NCBI GenBank assembly: GCA_007571325.1 | Contig: RKRQ01000023.1 | Coordinates: 1 to 38,732, forward strand | Source: Candidatus Dadabacteria bacterium | GTDB taxonomy: Bacteria > Desulfobacterota_D > UBA1144 > Nemesobacterales > Nemesobacteraceae | Direction of reading: 5' to 3' | Length of the DNA stretch: 38,732 nucleotides | Part shown: in pieces, positions 19,106-27,343 of the stretch | How positions within the stretch are numbered: position 1 is the first letter of the stretch | Layout of the letters: the number at the start of each line of letters is the position of its first letter | Made by a program: the position numbers and the translations under genes | The notes under the pieces: model-generated | The model's input: the letters and a program-made list of their open reading frames with translations, nothing else | Told to the model about the DNA's origin: nothing | Database searches by the model: none

Positions 19106-19924
19106 ATGAGTTATATGGAGCGGGAAGAGATATTTCGTCAGAGAAAGAGACTCGGACAAAATTTTCTTAACGACCCGAACATACTCCGTAAAATCGGTGC
19201 TGCAGCAGAACTCAAGCAAAAAGATAACGTGATTGAAATTGGTCCCGGGAAAGGCAGTCTCACAAAGCACCTTGCACTCAGTGCCGGCAAAGTCACGGCG
19301 ATTGAAAAGGACACTAGGCTTAAAACCTTTCTTGATGCAGAATTCGCAGAATCTGCAAATACAAGATTCATTTACGAAGACGTTCTTAAAGTCAGTCTCA
19401 GCCGTTTTTCTGAGGGGGGTAAAATGAAGCTTGTATCAAATCTTCCCTATAACATATCCTCTCAGATATTGATTAAGCTTCTTGATGAAAGGGAGCTTTT
19501 CTCGAAAATAGTTGTAATGCTGCAAAAAGAAGTGGCCCAGAGAATATCGTCTCCAAAGGGACGAAAAAGTTATGGTTCCTTGTCTGTGTTGTTGCAGAGC
19601 TGTTTTAGCGTGAAGGTTGCATTCAAGGTTCCCCGACGGGCGTTTTATCCGGTTCCGGAGGTGGACTCAGTGGTTGTAGTCCTTGATCCATTGGAAAAGC
19701 CTGTGTTCTTAGTATCAACCGAGAAAATTTTCAGAACTGTTGCAAGATATGCATTTTCTTCGCGAAGAAAGACTATAAGGAATTCTCTTGAAAACTTTTT
19801 TGAGAGAGCAACAGTAAAACGGGCCCTCTTGGACTCTAATATTGATGAGGGAAGAAGAGCAGAATCACTTTCAGTTGAGGAGTTCGCAAGATTAGCGGAC
19901 AGTTTCCACAGGACAAGTCAGTAG
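19106..19924 (+). CDS. ksgA: 16S rRNA (adenine(1518)-N6/adenine(1519)-N6)-dimethyltransferase
   Basis: KRLGQNFLNDPNILRKI, VIEIGPGKGSLTKHL, LVSNLPYNISSQIL, FYPVPEVDSVVV. Confidence 0.97.
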   Translation: MSYMEREEIFRQRKRLGQNFLNDPNILRKIGAAAELKQKDNVIEIGPGKGSLTKHLALSAGKVTAIEKDTRLKTFLDAEFAESANTRFIYEDVLKVSLSRFSEGGKMKLVSNLPYNISSQILIKLLDERELFSKIVVMLQKEVAQRISSPKGRKSYGSLSVLLQSCFSVKVAFKVPRRAFYPVPEVDSVVVVLDPLEKPVFLVSTEKIFRTVARYAFSSRRKTIRNSLENFFERATVKRALLDSNIDEGRRAESLSVEEFARLADSFHRTSQ

Positions 19925-21321
19925 GCTAGTTCTCGCAGAATCGTATTCTGAAGCGCTTTTACCCTCGTCCCCATTCCATTTGATATGATGGAGAAAATGT
20001 AAACCCGCCCATTTTTTCCGAATACATAACCGGATAGAGATCTAGCTCCTTGAATATAACCGGTTTTCGCATAGACCCTCCCCTTAAGATTGCGGAATCT
20101 TTTTTTAAGGGTTCCGTCTACTCCGGCGACCGGAAGAGATGAAACAAACTCCTCGGAAATTTCTGGATTGTTGTAAGCATTGTAAAGCGCCCTGGTTATG
20201 TTCTCAGGAGATACTCTGTTCAGCCTTGAAAGGCCGGAGCCGTCGGCTAGAGAGAAATTTCCATTGAGGCCTGTTCTCCTCAGATGACTTTCGATTACTA
20301 GCACTCCTGATTCCCATGAACCCGGGGTGTTGGAAAATTCGGCGCCTATAACCTTGACTATGTTTTCTCCGATTATGTTGACGCTTTCCTTGTTGTATTC
20401 ATGGATAATGGTTCCCAGAGGTTCTGAGTAATGAGTCAATATCTTGCCTGCCCACTTAGGCACTATGCCGCGGTTTATGGACCCGCTCACTTCAATTCCG
20501 TTCTTCTCAAGAACTTGCCTCAATACCGCCCCGAAGTAAAAGAATGGATCGGGTACCGAAACTTCCAGGGTCTCGCTCTTTTTCCGATTCGATATGTATC
20601 CTAAGATTTTGAGTTCATTTTGCTTGTTGAATTTTGCTGTCACTCCTGATTTTCTTGAAGTAGAGTAAACACTGCTTTTAATCGGAAAGGGAAACTCCGC
20701 AGGTTTTGTTATTACTCTTGCGGACATTCCCCGAGCGTTGGGTGCGAAAACCCTTATTTTCGCCTTGTTATAATTGAATGAAATCGCTGCTATGGGAGGA
20801 CAGAAACTCCTGCCATACCACTCAGAGTTCCAGCCTTTTCCGTAATAAGTTTCGTCAAAGTAGGAACCGTCGAGATAAATTCCTCCGTCAATTCTTGTTA
20901 CTCCTAGGGCTTTTATTTCACCCACAATATCTCGAAGGTTCTTGATGTCTATTGAAGGGTCTCCGAATCCTTTTACGTAAAGACCGCCGTGACCGACATT
21001 TGAGTGTATTCCTCCGCCCAGATAAAACTCCGTTTTGAACCGGAAGTCCTTTCCAAGAAGGGAAAGCGCCGCGACGGAGGAAAGTATCTTGTTATTGGAA
21101 GCGGGAATGAAATTCTTTTTGCTGTTGTAACGGAAAACTGTTTTGCCTGTATCGGCGGAGCGAATCATGATACCAATTTTTTTTCGCGATGAAGTGTTTT
21201 TTGAAATAAGGGAGAGAATTTTTTTCTTGTTTACATCGGCGTGGGAAGATGTTGCAGGGAGAAATGTAAAAAATAGTACTAATGCGTAAAGGACAAGAGT
21301 GATCTTTTTATAATTTTTCAT
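19918..21321 (-). CDS. dacB: D-alanyl-D-alanine carboxypeptidase/endopeptidase (PBP4 family)
   Basis: Signal peptide; SxxK (FIPASNNKILSSVAAL); SxN (KESVNIIGENIVK); KTG (YAKTGYIQGARSLSGYV). Confidence 0.93.
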   Translation of the reverse strand: MKNYKKITLVLYALVLFFTFLPATSSHADVNKKKILSLISKNTSSRKKIGIMIRSADTGKTVFRYNSKKNFIPASNNKILSSVAALSLLGKDFRFKTEFYLGGGIHSNVGHGGLYVKGFGDPSIDIKNLRDIVGEIKALGVTRIDGGIYLDGSYFDETYYGKGWNSEWYGRSFCPPIAAISFNYNKAKIRVFAPNARGMSARVITKPAEFPFPIKSSVYSTSRKSGVTAKFNKQNELKILGYISNRKKSETLEVSVPDPFFYFGAVLRQVLEKNGIEVSGSINRGIVPKWAGKILTHYSEPLGTIIHEYNKESVNIIGENIVKVIGAEFSNTPGSWESGVLVIESHLRRTGLNGNFSLADGSGLSRLNRVSPENITRALYNAYNNPEISEEFVSSLPVAGVDGTLKKRFRNLKGRVYAKTGYIQGARSLSGYVFGKNGRVYIFSIISNGMGTRVKALQNTILRELAY

Positions 21322-21337
21322 TAGCGTCTTTCTCGGA

Positions 21338-24019
21338 TCAGTGGGCTTCGGCCCAGTTCTCAGCGGAGCGGATTTCTACTTTAAGTGGTACGTTCAGTTC
21401 CCAGGCGTTTTCCATATCGTTTTTTATATGAACCCGCAGTTCGTCAAGTTCCGTTTCGTATATCTCGAAAAGAAGCTCGTCATGAACCTGAAGAATCATC
21501 TTAGAATGAGATCCTTTCTCTTCAAGCCTTCTAAATATACGGATCATAGCCAGATTTATTATGTCCGCGGCCGACCCCTGTATCGGGGTGTTTATAGCCT
21601 CGCGTTCCCCTCTGTTCCTTTCAGCTCTGTTTCTTGACGCAAGCTCCGGTATCGGCCTTCTTCTCCCGACAAGCGTTTCGGTATAACCCTTGGTTCTTGC
21701 TTCTTCGACAGATGAGTCCATATAGGTTTTGACCTTTGAATACTTGTCAAAATACCGGTTTATGTAGTTTCTGGAGACCGAAACTGTAGTGCCGAGCTGT
21801 TTTGAAAGTCCGAAAGCGCTTATCCCGTATATTATCCCGAAGTTTATGGTCTTGGCGAGATTCCGCATCTCAAACGTGATGCTGTCCTCGCTTGAGTTAA
21901 ATATCTCGCAGGCCGTGGCAGTATGTACATCTTTGTCATTTCTAAGCGCTGCAAGCAGTGTTGGATCTCCCGAAAAATGTGCAAGTAGGCGGATTTCTAT
22001 CTGAGAATAATCGGCCGACAGTATGACACAGCCATTTTTCGCCATGAAGGATTTTCTTATTCTTTTTCCGTCCTCGGTTTTTATCGGGATGTTTTGGAGG
22101 TTCGGGTCGCTTGAGCTCAGTCTACCGGTTGAAGTGCCTGCGGGATTGAAAGAAGTGTGAATTCTTCCCGTGACTGGATTGATGAGCTTTGGAAGCTGAT
22201 CTATGTAAGTGGATTTCAGTTTGGAAAGAGACCTGTGTCTGAGTATTAGACGGGGCACCTCGTGGATTGCCGACAGATCCCTAAGCACCTCAGAATCTGT
22301 GGAGAATGCGCCCTTATTGGTTTTTTTTCTAGACGGGAGACGAAGTTTTTCAAAAAGTATTTCAGAAAGCTGCTTGGTTGAGTTTATATTGAACTCTCCC
22401 CCGGTTTTTTCATATATTCCTGTTTCAACGGAAACTAGATCCCTTTCAAATTCTTCTGACATCTTACCGAGAATTGCTGTATCAATTCTTACTCCCGCAA
22501 ATTCCATTTCGCATAGAACTGGAATGAGGCCTAGAACGTTTTCCCTGTAAAGATTCCAGAGGTGCTCTTTTTTTAGAGCCTGAATAGACTTTCTTGAGAG
22601 AACGAGCGTTACCTCTGAATTCTCGCAGGAATATCTTGTCGCTGTCTCGATATCAACTTCGGCAAAACTCTTTTTTGACTTTCCCTTTCCCGTAATATTC
22701 TCGTAGGAAATCATCTTGTGGCCTAGTTCCCTTCTTGAGAGTTCCTCAAGTTTGTAGTTTCCCCAGGAAGCGTCAAGTAGATGTGAGGCCAGCATAGTGT
22801 CAAAATAAATTCCTTTGAGTCTTATTCCGTGGTTTCTTAGCACAAGCATATCGTATTTTATGTTTTGACCTATTTTTTTAATCTCTTCTGACTCAAAAAC
22901 GGGTGTTAGCTTCGAAAGCACGGTGTCAAGTTCCATCTGTCTTTCAGTTTCAATGGTTCGGATGTGTCCTACGGGGATGTAAAAAGCCTTCTCCGGGGCG
23001 GGGCAGAGAGAAAAGCCTATTATGTGGGCGTTCATTGGCAGTGTTGAATCCGTCTGGAGATTTATCGAGAGTTCTTGAGTTCTTTTTATTGTGTTTATAA
23101 CTCGGTTTAGAGATTCCTCATCAAAAACAGTTTCGCAGGAATCGTATTTTACCGCTTCGCCCACTGGGACAGAAGCTCCAATTTCATCTAGAAGTTTTTC
23201 AAACTCGAGTTCTGAGAATATCTCCCGAAGATTTTCGGCCGAGTATCCTTCGTATCTGAAATCTTCAATTCCGGTTTTTAGCTCGACATCTATTTTTATA
23301 GAAACGAGTTTTTGGCTTAAGTAAGCGTCGTCTTTATGCTCTCTGAGTTTTTTTGCGACGCTGGTGCGAATCCTATCTAAGTTTCTGTATACGCCATCAA
23401 GATCTTCGTATTCGGATATGAGGGCAGAGGCGGTTTTCTCCCCCACGCCTGCAACCCCGGGAATGTTATCGACCTTGTCTCCCGTAAGAGCGAAGAAATC
23501 GACCATCTGTTTTGGTTTTATACCGTATCTCTCAACAACTTCTTCCACACCGGTTACCCGGTCCCTCATTGTATCGATCAGAGTTATGTTTTCGGAGACC
23601 AGTTGGCAGAAATCCTTGTCTCCGGTGATCAAAACAACCTTTGATTTTTCCTGCGCCTTGGCTATGGTGCCTATGATGTCGTCGGCCTCATATCCTTCCA
23701 TTGCAAGCATAGGGATTGAAAATGCCCGGACAAGTTCAAAAATTTTTGGAAATTGAAGCTTGAGACTTTCAGGAGCTTCGTCTCTGTTCGCCTTGTAATA
23801 GGGGTATATTTTGTTTCTGAACACTTCCCCCTTGGAATCAAACACTATTGCCAAGTATTTCGGTTGGTATTCTCTGAGAAACTTAAGAAGCATGTTGGCA
23901 AATCCATAGACGGCGTTTGTGGGAAATCCTTGGGAAGTGGAAAGGTCGGCCCTTACGCCGTAAAACGCCCTGAATATATATGAACTGCCGTCAATCAAAT
24001 AGAACGGATTATGGGACAT
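21338..24019 (-). CDS. polA: DNA polymerase I (5' nuclease domain, degenerate 3'-5' exonuclease domain, polymerase domain)
   Basis: 5' nuclease (GYEADDIIGTIA, ITGDKDFCQLV, TGDKVDNIPGVAGVGEKTA); polymerase motifs SADYSQIEIRLLAH, RNLAKTINFGIIYGISAFGL, LQVHDELLFE. Exo motifs altered (see findings). Confidence 0.97.
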   Translation of the reverse strand: MSHNPFYLIDGSSYIFRAFYGVRADLSTSQGFPTNAVYGFANMLLKFLREYQPKYLAIVFDSKGEVFRNKIYPYYKANRDEAPESLKLQFPKIFELVRAFSIPMLAMEGYEADDIIGTIAKAQEKSKVVLITGDKDFCQLVSENITLIDTMRDRVTGVEEVVERYGIKPKQMVDFFALTGDKVDNIPGVAGVGEKTASALISEYEDLDGVYRNLDRIRTSVAKKLREHKDDAYLSQKLVSIKIDVELKTGIEDFRYEGYSAENLREIFSELEFEKLLDEIGASVPVGEAVKYDSCETVFDEESLNRVINTIKRTQELSINLQTDSTLPMNAHIIGFSLCPAPEKAFYIPVGHIRTIETERQMELDTVLSKLTPVFESEEIKKIGQNIKYDMLVLRNHGIRLKGIYFDTMLASHLLDASWGNYKLEELSRRELGHKMISYENITGKGKSKKSFAEVDIETATRYSCENSEVTLVLSRKSIQALKKEHLWNLYRENVLGLIPVLCEMEFAGVRIDTAILGKMSEEFERDLVSVETGIYEKTGGEFNINSTKQLSEILFEKLRLPSRKKTNKGAFSTDSEVLRDLSAIHEVPRLILRHRSLSKLKSTYIDQLPKLINPVTGRIHTSFNPAGTSTGRLSSSDPNLQNIPIKTEDGKRIRKSFMAKNGCVILSADYSQIEIRLLAHFSGDPTLLAALRNDKDVHTATACEIFNSSEDSITFEMRNLAKTINFGIIYGISAFGLSKQLGTTVSVSRNYINRYFDKYSKVKTYMDSSVEEARTKGYTETLVGRRRPIPELASRNRAERNRGEREAINTPIQGSAADIINLAMIRIFRRLEEKGSHSKMILQVHDELLFEIYETELDELRVHIKNDMENAWELNVPLKVEIRSAENWAEAH

Positions 24020-24116
24020 AAAAGAAATTGATTATGCGATATTTTAAGTATACACAAATAGACCTAAGATACGGGATTTGATTTTAGATGTAGTCTTGAC
24101 CTTTGCATTGAGGACA

Positions 24117-24710
24117 TTATTTCTCCGCTCTATATACGAACGCAGGAGGGAAATTCGACCATACAGTCTTCGACTTGACGACATTTGAGAACTTGTTTAG
24201 AAGAATAGAGCGGAACCTTCTGGCGTTCGGAACCATCATGCTGATTGAGTAACTAAAGGTAATCAGCCTTCCTCCCGGTCTTAACACATCCCATATAACG
24301 TTGATCAACCTGTCCTGGGTTACGTGGTCAAACACCGCCCATGGAAGACTGGAGATGATACAGTCGCAAGAATCCTTCCCGTGTTTTTTGAGATATCTTT
24401 TCGTGTTTTCTGCAGAATCTTTGTAGATTGTTGCGGCGGGGCATCGAAATCTGGTCGCTTCGCAGAACTCGGAGTTGATCTCTATTGCGAAAAACAAGGC
24501 TTCAGGATTTTTTTTCTCAAGAATCTTCTGGGTAAAAACCCCAGTTCCCGGTCCTAGCTCAACCACGGTTTCCACTTCGCTGAGTTTCGCGGTATCTGTG
24601 ACAAGCTCTGACAGACCCTTGTTTGAAGGCATTAAAGAGCCCGTACTCTTAGGATCCTTGAGGAACTGCTTTATGTAACCGTATGCTCCAAATCTCAAGG
24701 CTGTCTCCAA
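24117..24710 (-). CDS. Class I SAM-dependent methyltransferase, PmtA-like phospholipid N-methyltransferase candidate
   Basis: GSLMPSNKGLSELV, VVELGPGTGVFTQKIL, CDCIISSLPWAVF, LRPGGRLITFSYS. TTG start. Confidence 0.75.
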   Translation of the reverse strand: METALRFGAYGYIKQFLKDPKSTGSLMPSNKGLSELVTDTAKLSEVETVVELGPGTGVFTQKILEKKNPEALFFAIEINSEFCEATRFRCPAATIYKDSAENTKRYLKKHGKDSCDCIISSLPWAVFDHVTQDRLINVIWDVLRPGGRLITFSYSISMMVPNARRFRSILLNKFSNVVKSKTVWSNFPPAFVYRAEK

Positions 24711-24718
24711 TGGAACTA

Positions 24719-24746
24719 ATTATAATATCCTAGAGTATTTTGTCCA
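24719..24746 (-). promoter_or_regulatory. Sigma70-type promoter of the PmtA-like gene
   Basis: Minus strand TGGACA (24741-24746), 16-bp spacer, TATAAT (24719-24724), 8 bp upstream of the TTG start. Confidence 0.5.
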
Positions 24747-24884
24747 TTTACCATAACTCAGATTGATCTTTAGATTATTAAGTACAGTGCCTTAGACCGT
24801 ATAAGGATTGTCTTTTGTAATTCCGGTATTATATAGATTTCAGTTACGACTCTTAGAGGTCTATTACTGACGGGAAGCGTAGAA

Positions 24885-26219
24885 GTGTTTGAAGGAATCT
24901 CAAAAAAACTTGAATCCACCCTCAAAAGAATAGGGGGTTATGGAAAGCTAAGCGAAAAGAACATAGAAGAGGCTCTCCGTGAAGTACGTCTGAGCCTTCT
25001 TGAAGCCGATGTTAATTTCAGAGTGGTTCGCCAATTCATTGAGCTTGTCAAAAAAAGAGCGTTGGGTCGAGAAGTTGAAGGGAGTCTCAACCCCGGACAG
25101 CAGTTCATAAAGATAGTAAAAGAAGAGCTTACGGAAATTCTGGGGCGGGAGAACGAGCCCTTGAATCTTGAGGTTGCGCCTCCCGTGGTAATAATGCTGG
25201 TGGGGCTTCAGGGTTCGGGGAAAACCACCACGGCGTCGAAGCTTGCAAAATTTCTTAAGGAACGCCATGGAAAAACTCCCCTGCTGGTTCCCGCTGATAT
25301 CTACCGCCCGGCTGCAATAGAGCAGTTAAAAATACTCGGGGAAAAAATAGGCGTGAGTGTCTATGATACCGTCGCGGGGTCAGACCCAGTGGATGTGTGC
25401 GTAGACGCGGTTTCATTATCCGCTAAGCGTGGGGAGGACGTGATAATCATAGACACTGCGGGACGCCTCCATCTCGACAGTGAACTGATGGATGAACTGG
25501 GGAAAATAAAGAAGAAGGTAAATCCCCATGAAATCCTGTTGGTTGCAGACTCTATGACTGGCCAGGACGCCGTGAATGTTTCACAGAGCTTTGATCAAGC
25601 TGTTGATCTTGACGGCGTTGTTCTTACCAAGATGGATGCGGACGCAAGGGGAGGGGCGGCTCTTTCAATAAAGGCTACTACCGGAAAGCCAATTAAGTTT
25701 TTCGGAACGGGAGAAAAAGCCGATGCGCTTGAGGTGTTTTATCCTGAGAGAATAGCCTCGAGAATTCTGGGCATGGGAGATGTCCTGAGCCTGATAGAAA
25801 AAGCGGAAGATGCTTTTGAGGAAGAGAGGACTAGAAAACTTGCAGAAAGAATATCCAAAAGACAGTTTTCTCTTGAGGATTACAGAGAATCAATAATAGC
25901 CATGGGGAAACTTGGTTCGATAGAAAACATAGCGCATATGGTCCCGGGAATGAAAAAAATCACTGATAACGCGGATGCCATGGTAAAGGCCGAGCAGGAG
26001 ATAAAAAAAAGTCTTGCAATAATCAATTCTATGACCCTGCCAGAAAGAAGGGATCACACGATCTTAAATGGCAGCCGCAGAAAGAGAATCGCTAAAGGAA
26101 GTGGAACTACAGTTCCTGACGTAAACCGTATGATAAAAAACTATATACAGATGCGAAACATGATGAAAAACATGGGAAAAATGGGTAAACTAGCCAAGAG
26201 AATGATGAAATTCAGATGA
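24885..26219 (+). CDS. ffh: Signal recognition particle protein Ffh
   Basis: GLQGSGKTTTASKLA, DTAGRLHLD, TKMDADARGGAALS, Met-rich M domain with MVPGMKK and MMKNMGKMGK. GTG start. Confidence 0.97.
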   Translation: MFEGISKKLESTLKRIGGYGKLSEKNIEEALREVRLSLLEADVNFRVVRQFIELVKKRALGREVEGSLNPGQQFIKIVKEELTEILGRENEPLNLEVAPPVVIMLVGLQGSGKTTTASKLAKFLKERHGKTPLLVPADIYRPAAIEQLKILGEKIGVSVYDTVAGSDPVDVCVDAVSLSAKRGEDVIIIDTAGRLHLDSELMDELGKIKKKVNPHEILLVADSMTGQDAVNVSQSFDQAVDLDGVVLTKMDADARGGAALSIKATTGKPIKFFGTGEKADALEVFYPERIASRILGMGDVLSLIEKAEDAFEEERTRKLAERISKRQFSLEDYRESIIAMGKLGSIENIAHMVPGMKKITDNADAMVKAEQEIKKSLAIINSMTLPERRDHTILNGSRRKRIAKGSGTTVPDVNRMIKNYIQMRNMMKNMGKMGKLAKRMMKFR

Positions 26220-26261
26220 TGGGAGTATATCTTTCTCTCTAATTCAGGAGGTAGAAGTAGT

Positions 26262-26495
26262 TTGGTCAAAATAAGATTGAGCAGGATGGGATCTAAGAAA
26301 AAGCCGTTTTATAGAATAGTCGCTGCGGATGTTCGTTCCCCACGTGATGGGAAGTTTCTTGAAATACTTGGACATTACGATCCGCGGAAAAAACCCCACG
26401 AATTAAAAATAGATTTGGATAGAGTGAAAGCATGGATGGATAACGGCGCCAAGGCAACCAACAGGGTAAGCAAGCTCATGTCTCAGGTTACTTAG
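26262..26495 (+). CDS. rpsP: 30S ribosomal protein bS16
   Basis: [43 protein letters not shown] start with upstream AGGAGG. Confidence 0.97.
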   Translation: MVKIRLSRMGSKKKPFYRIVAADVRSPRDGKFLEILGHYDPRKKPHELKIDLDRVKAWMDNGAKATNRVSKLMSQVT

Positions 26496-26558
26496 AACAT
26501 TATTCTTTCACGTGAAAATTTGGTTGGGAGGATTTTAGTTTCAGGAGGGATGCTCCTT

Positions 26559-26798
26559 ATGAGTCAACTCAAAGAACTTGTCGAGTTCATAGTTAAACCC
26601 ATTGTTGACAGTGCTGAGCAGGTTCAGGTGACGGAGGTAACGGGTGAGAAAACTACTGTTATTGAACTTAGGGTAGCGCCCGAAGACCTGGGAAAAGTAA
26701 TCGGAAAGCAGGGAAGAACGGCAAAAGCGATTCGCAGCATACTGAACGCCGCAGCCGCGAAAATGAAAAAGCGCGCTGTTTTGGAGATTCTTGAGTAG
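26559..26798 (+). CDS. khpA: KH-domain RNA-binding protein KhpA
   Basis: KH Gxx[22 protein letters not shown]. Between rpsP and rimM. ATG at 26559 with SD AGGAGG at 26543-26548. Confidence 0.93.
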   Translation: MSQLKELVEFIVKPIVDSAEQVQVTEVTGEKTTVIELRVAPEDLGKVIGKQGRTAKAIRSILNAAAAKMKKRAVLEILE

Positions 26799-26800
26799 CA

Positions 26801-27328
26801 TTGCCGGAAAGCGCGAAACAGAGCCTTGTTCTCTACGGGAAGATAACGAAAAGACACGGCCTCCAAGGTGAAGTAAAAATGTTTGCCTATGGAGGATGTC
26901 CAGAAACTCTCTCTGGGGTGCAAAAGGTCTATATAGAAGTTCCTGACCAGGCAGAGCCCCGAAGATTAAACCTATCTAGAGTAAAAATCCATAAAAATAC
27001 AGCAATCTTGAAATTAACAGGCGTCGATACGCCCGATGTTGCCGAAGAGCTTAGAAATCTCAATGTTTTGGTCAAAAGAGGCGATCTGCAGCCGCCCGAG
27101 CAAGACGAGTATTACTGGTCCGATCTCATCGGGCTTCAGGTCTGCACCTCCGGCGGAGAGAATATAGGGGAAGTAAGAAACCTAATTGATTCAGGCGGGC
27201 ATGATATTCTCGTGATAAAAAGCCCAAAACAAGAATTTCTCATTCCCTTTGTTAAAAGGTTCGTGATCTCCGTGGACCTTGATAATTCAATTATTACAGT
27301 GGATCCGGTAGAGGGGCTCCTTGAATAG
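26801..27328 (+). CDS. rimM: Ribosome maturation factor RimM
   Basis: GKITKRHGLQGEVKM, EYYWSDLIGLQVCTSGGENIGEV, PFVKRFVISVDLDNSIITVDPVEGLLE. TTG start. Confidence 0.95.
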   Translation: MPESAKQSLVLYGKITKRHGLQGEVKMFAYGGCPETLSGVQKVYIEVPDQAEPRRLNLSRVKIHKNTAILKLTGVDTPDVAEELRNLNVLVKRGDLQPPEQDEYYWSDLIGLQVCTSGGENIGEVRNLIDSGGHDILVIKSPKQEFLIPFVKRFVISVDLDNSIITVDPVEGLLE

Positions 27329-27343
27329 ACAAGTGGTACTTCC

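Noticed and set aside
22040-22080. Check for a Phe->Tyr change in the Pol I O-helix
   Set aside because: Reads AKTINFGIIYG with Phe retained. The polymerase domain looks canonical.
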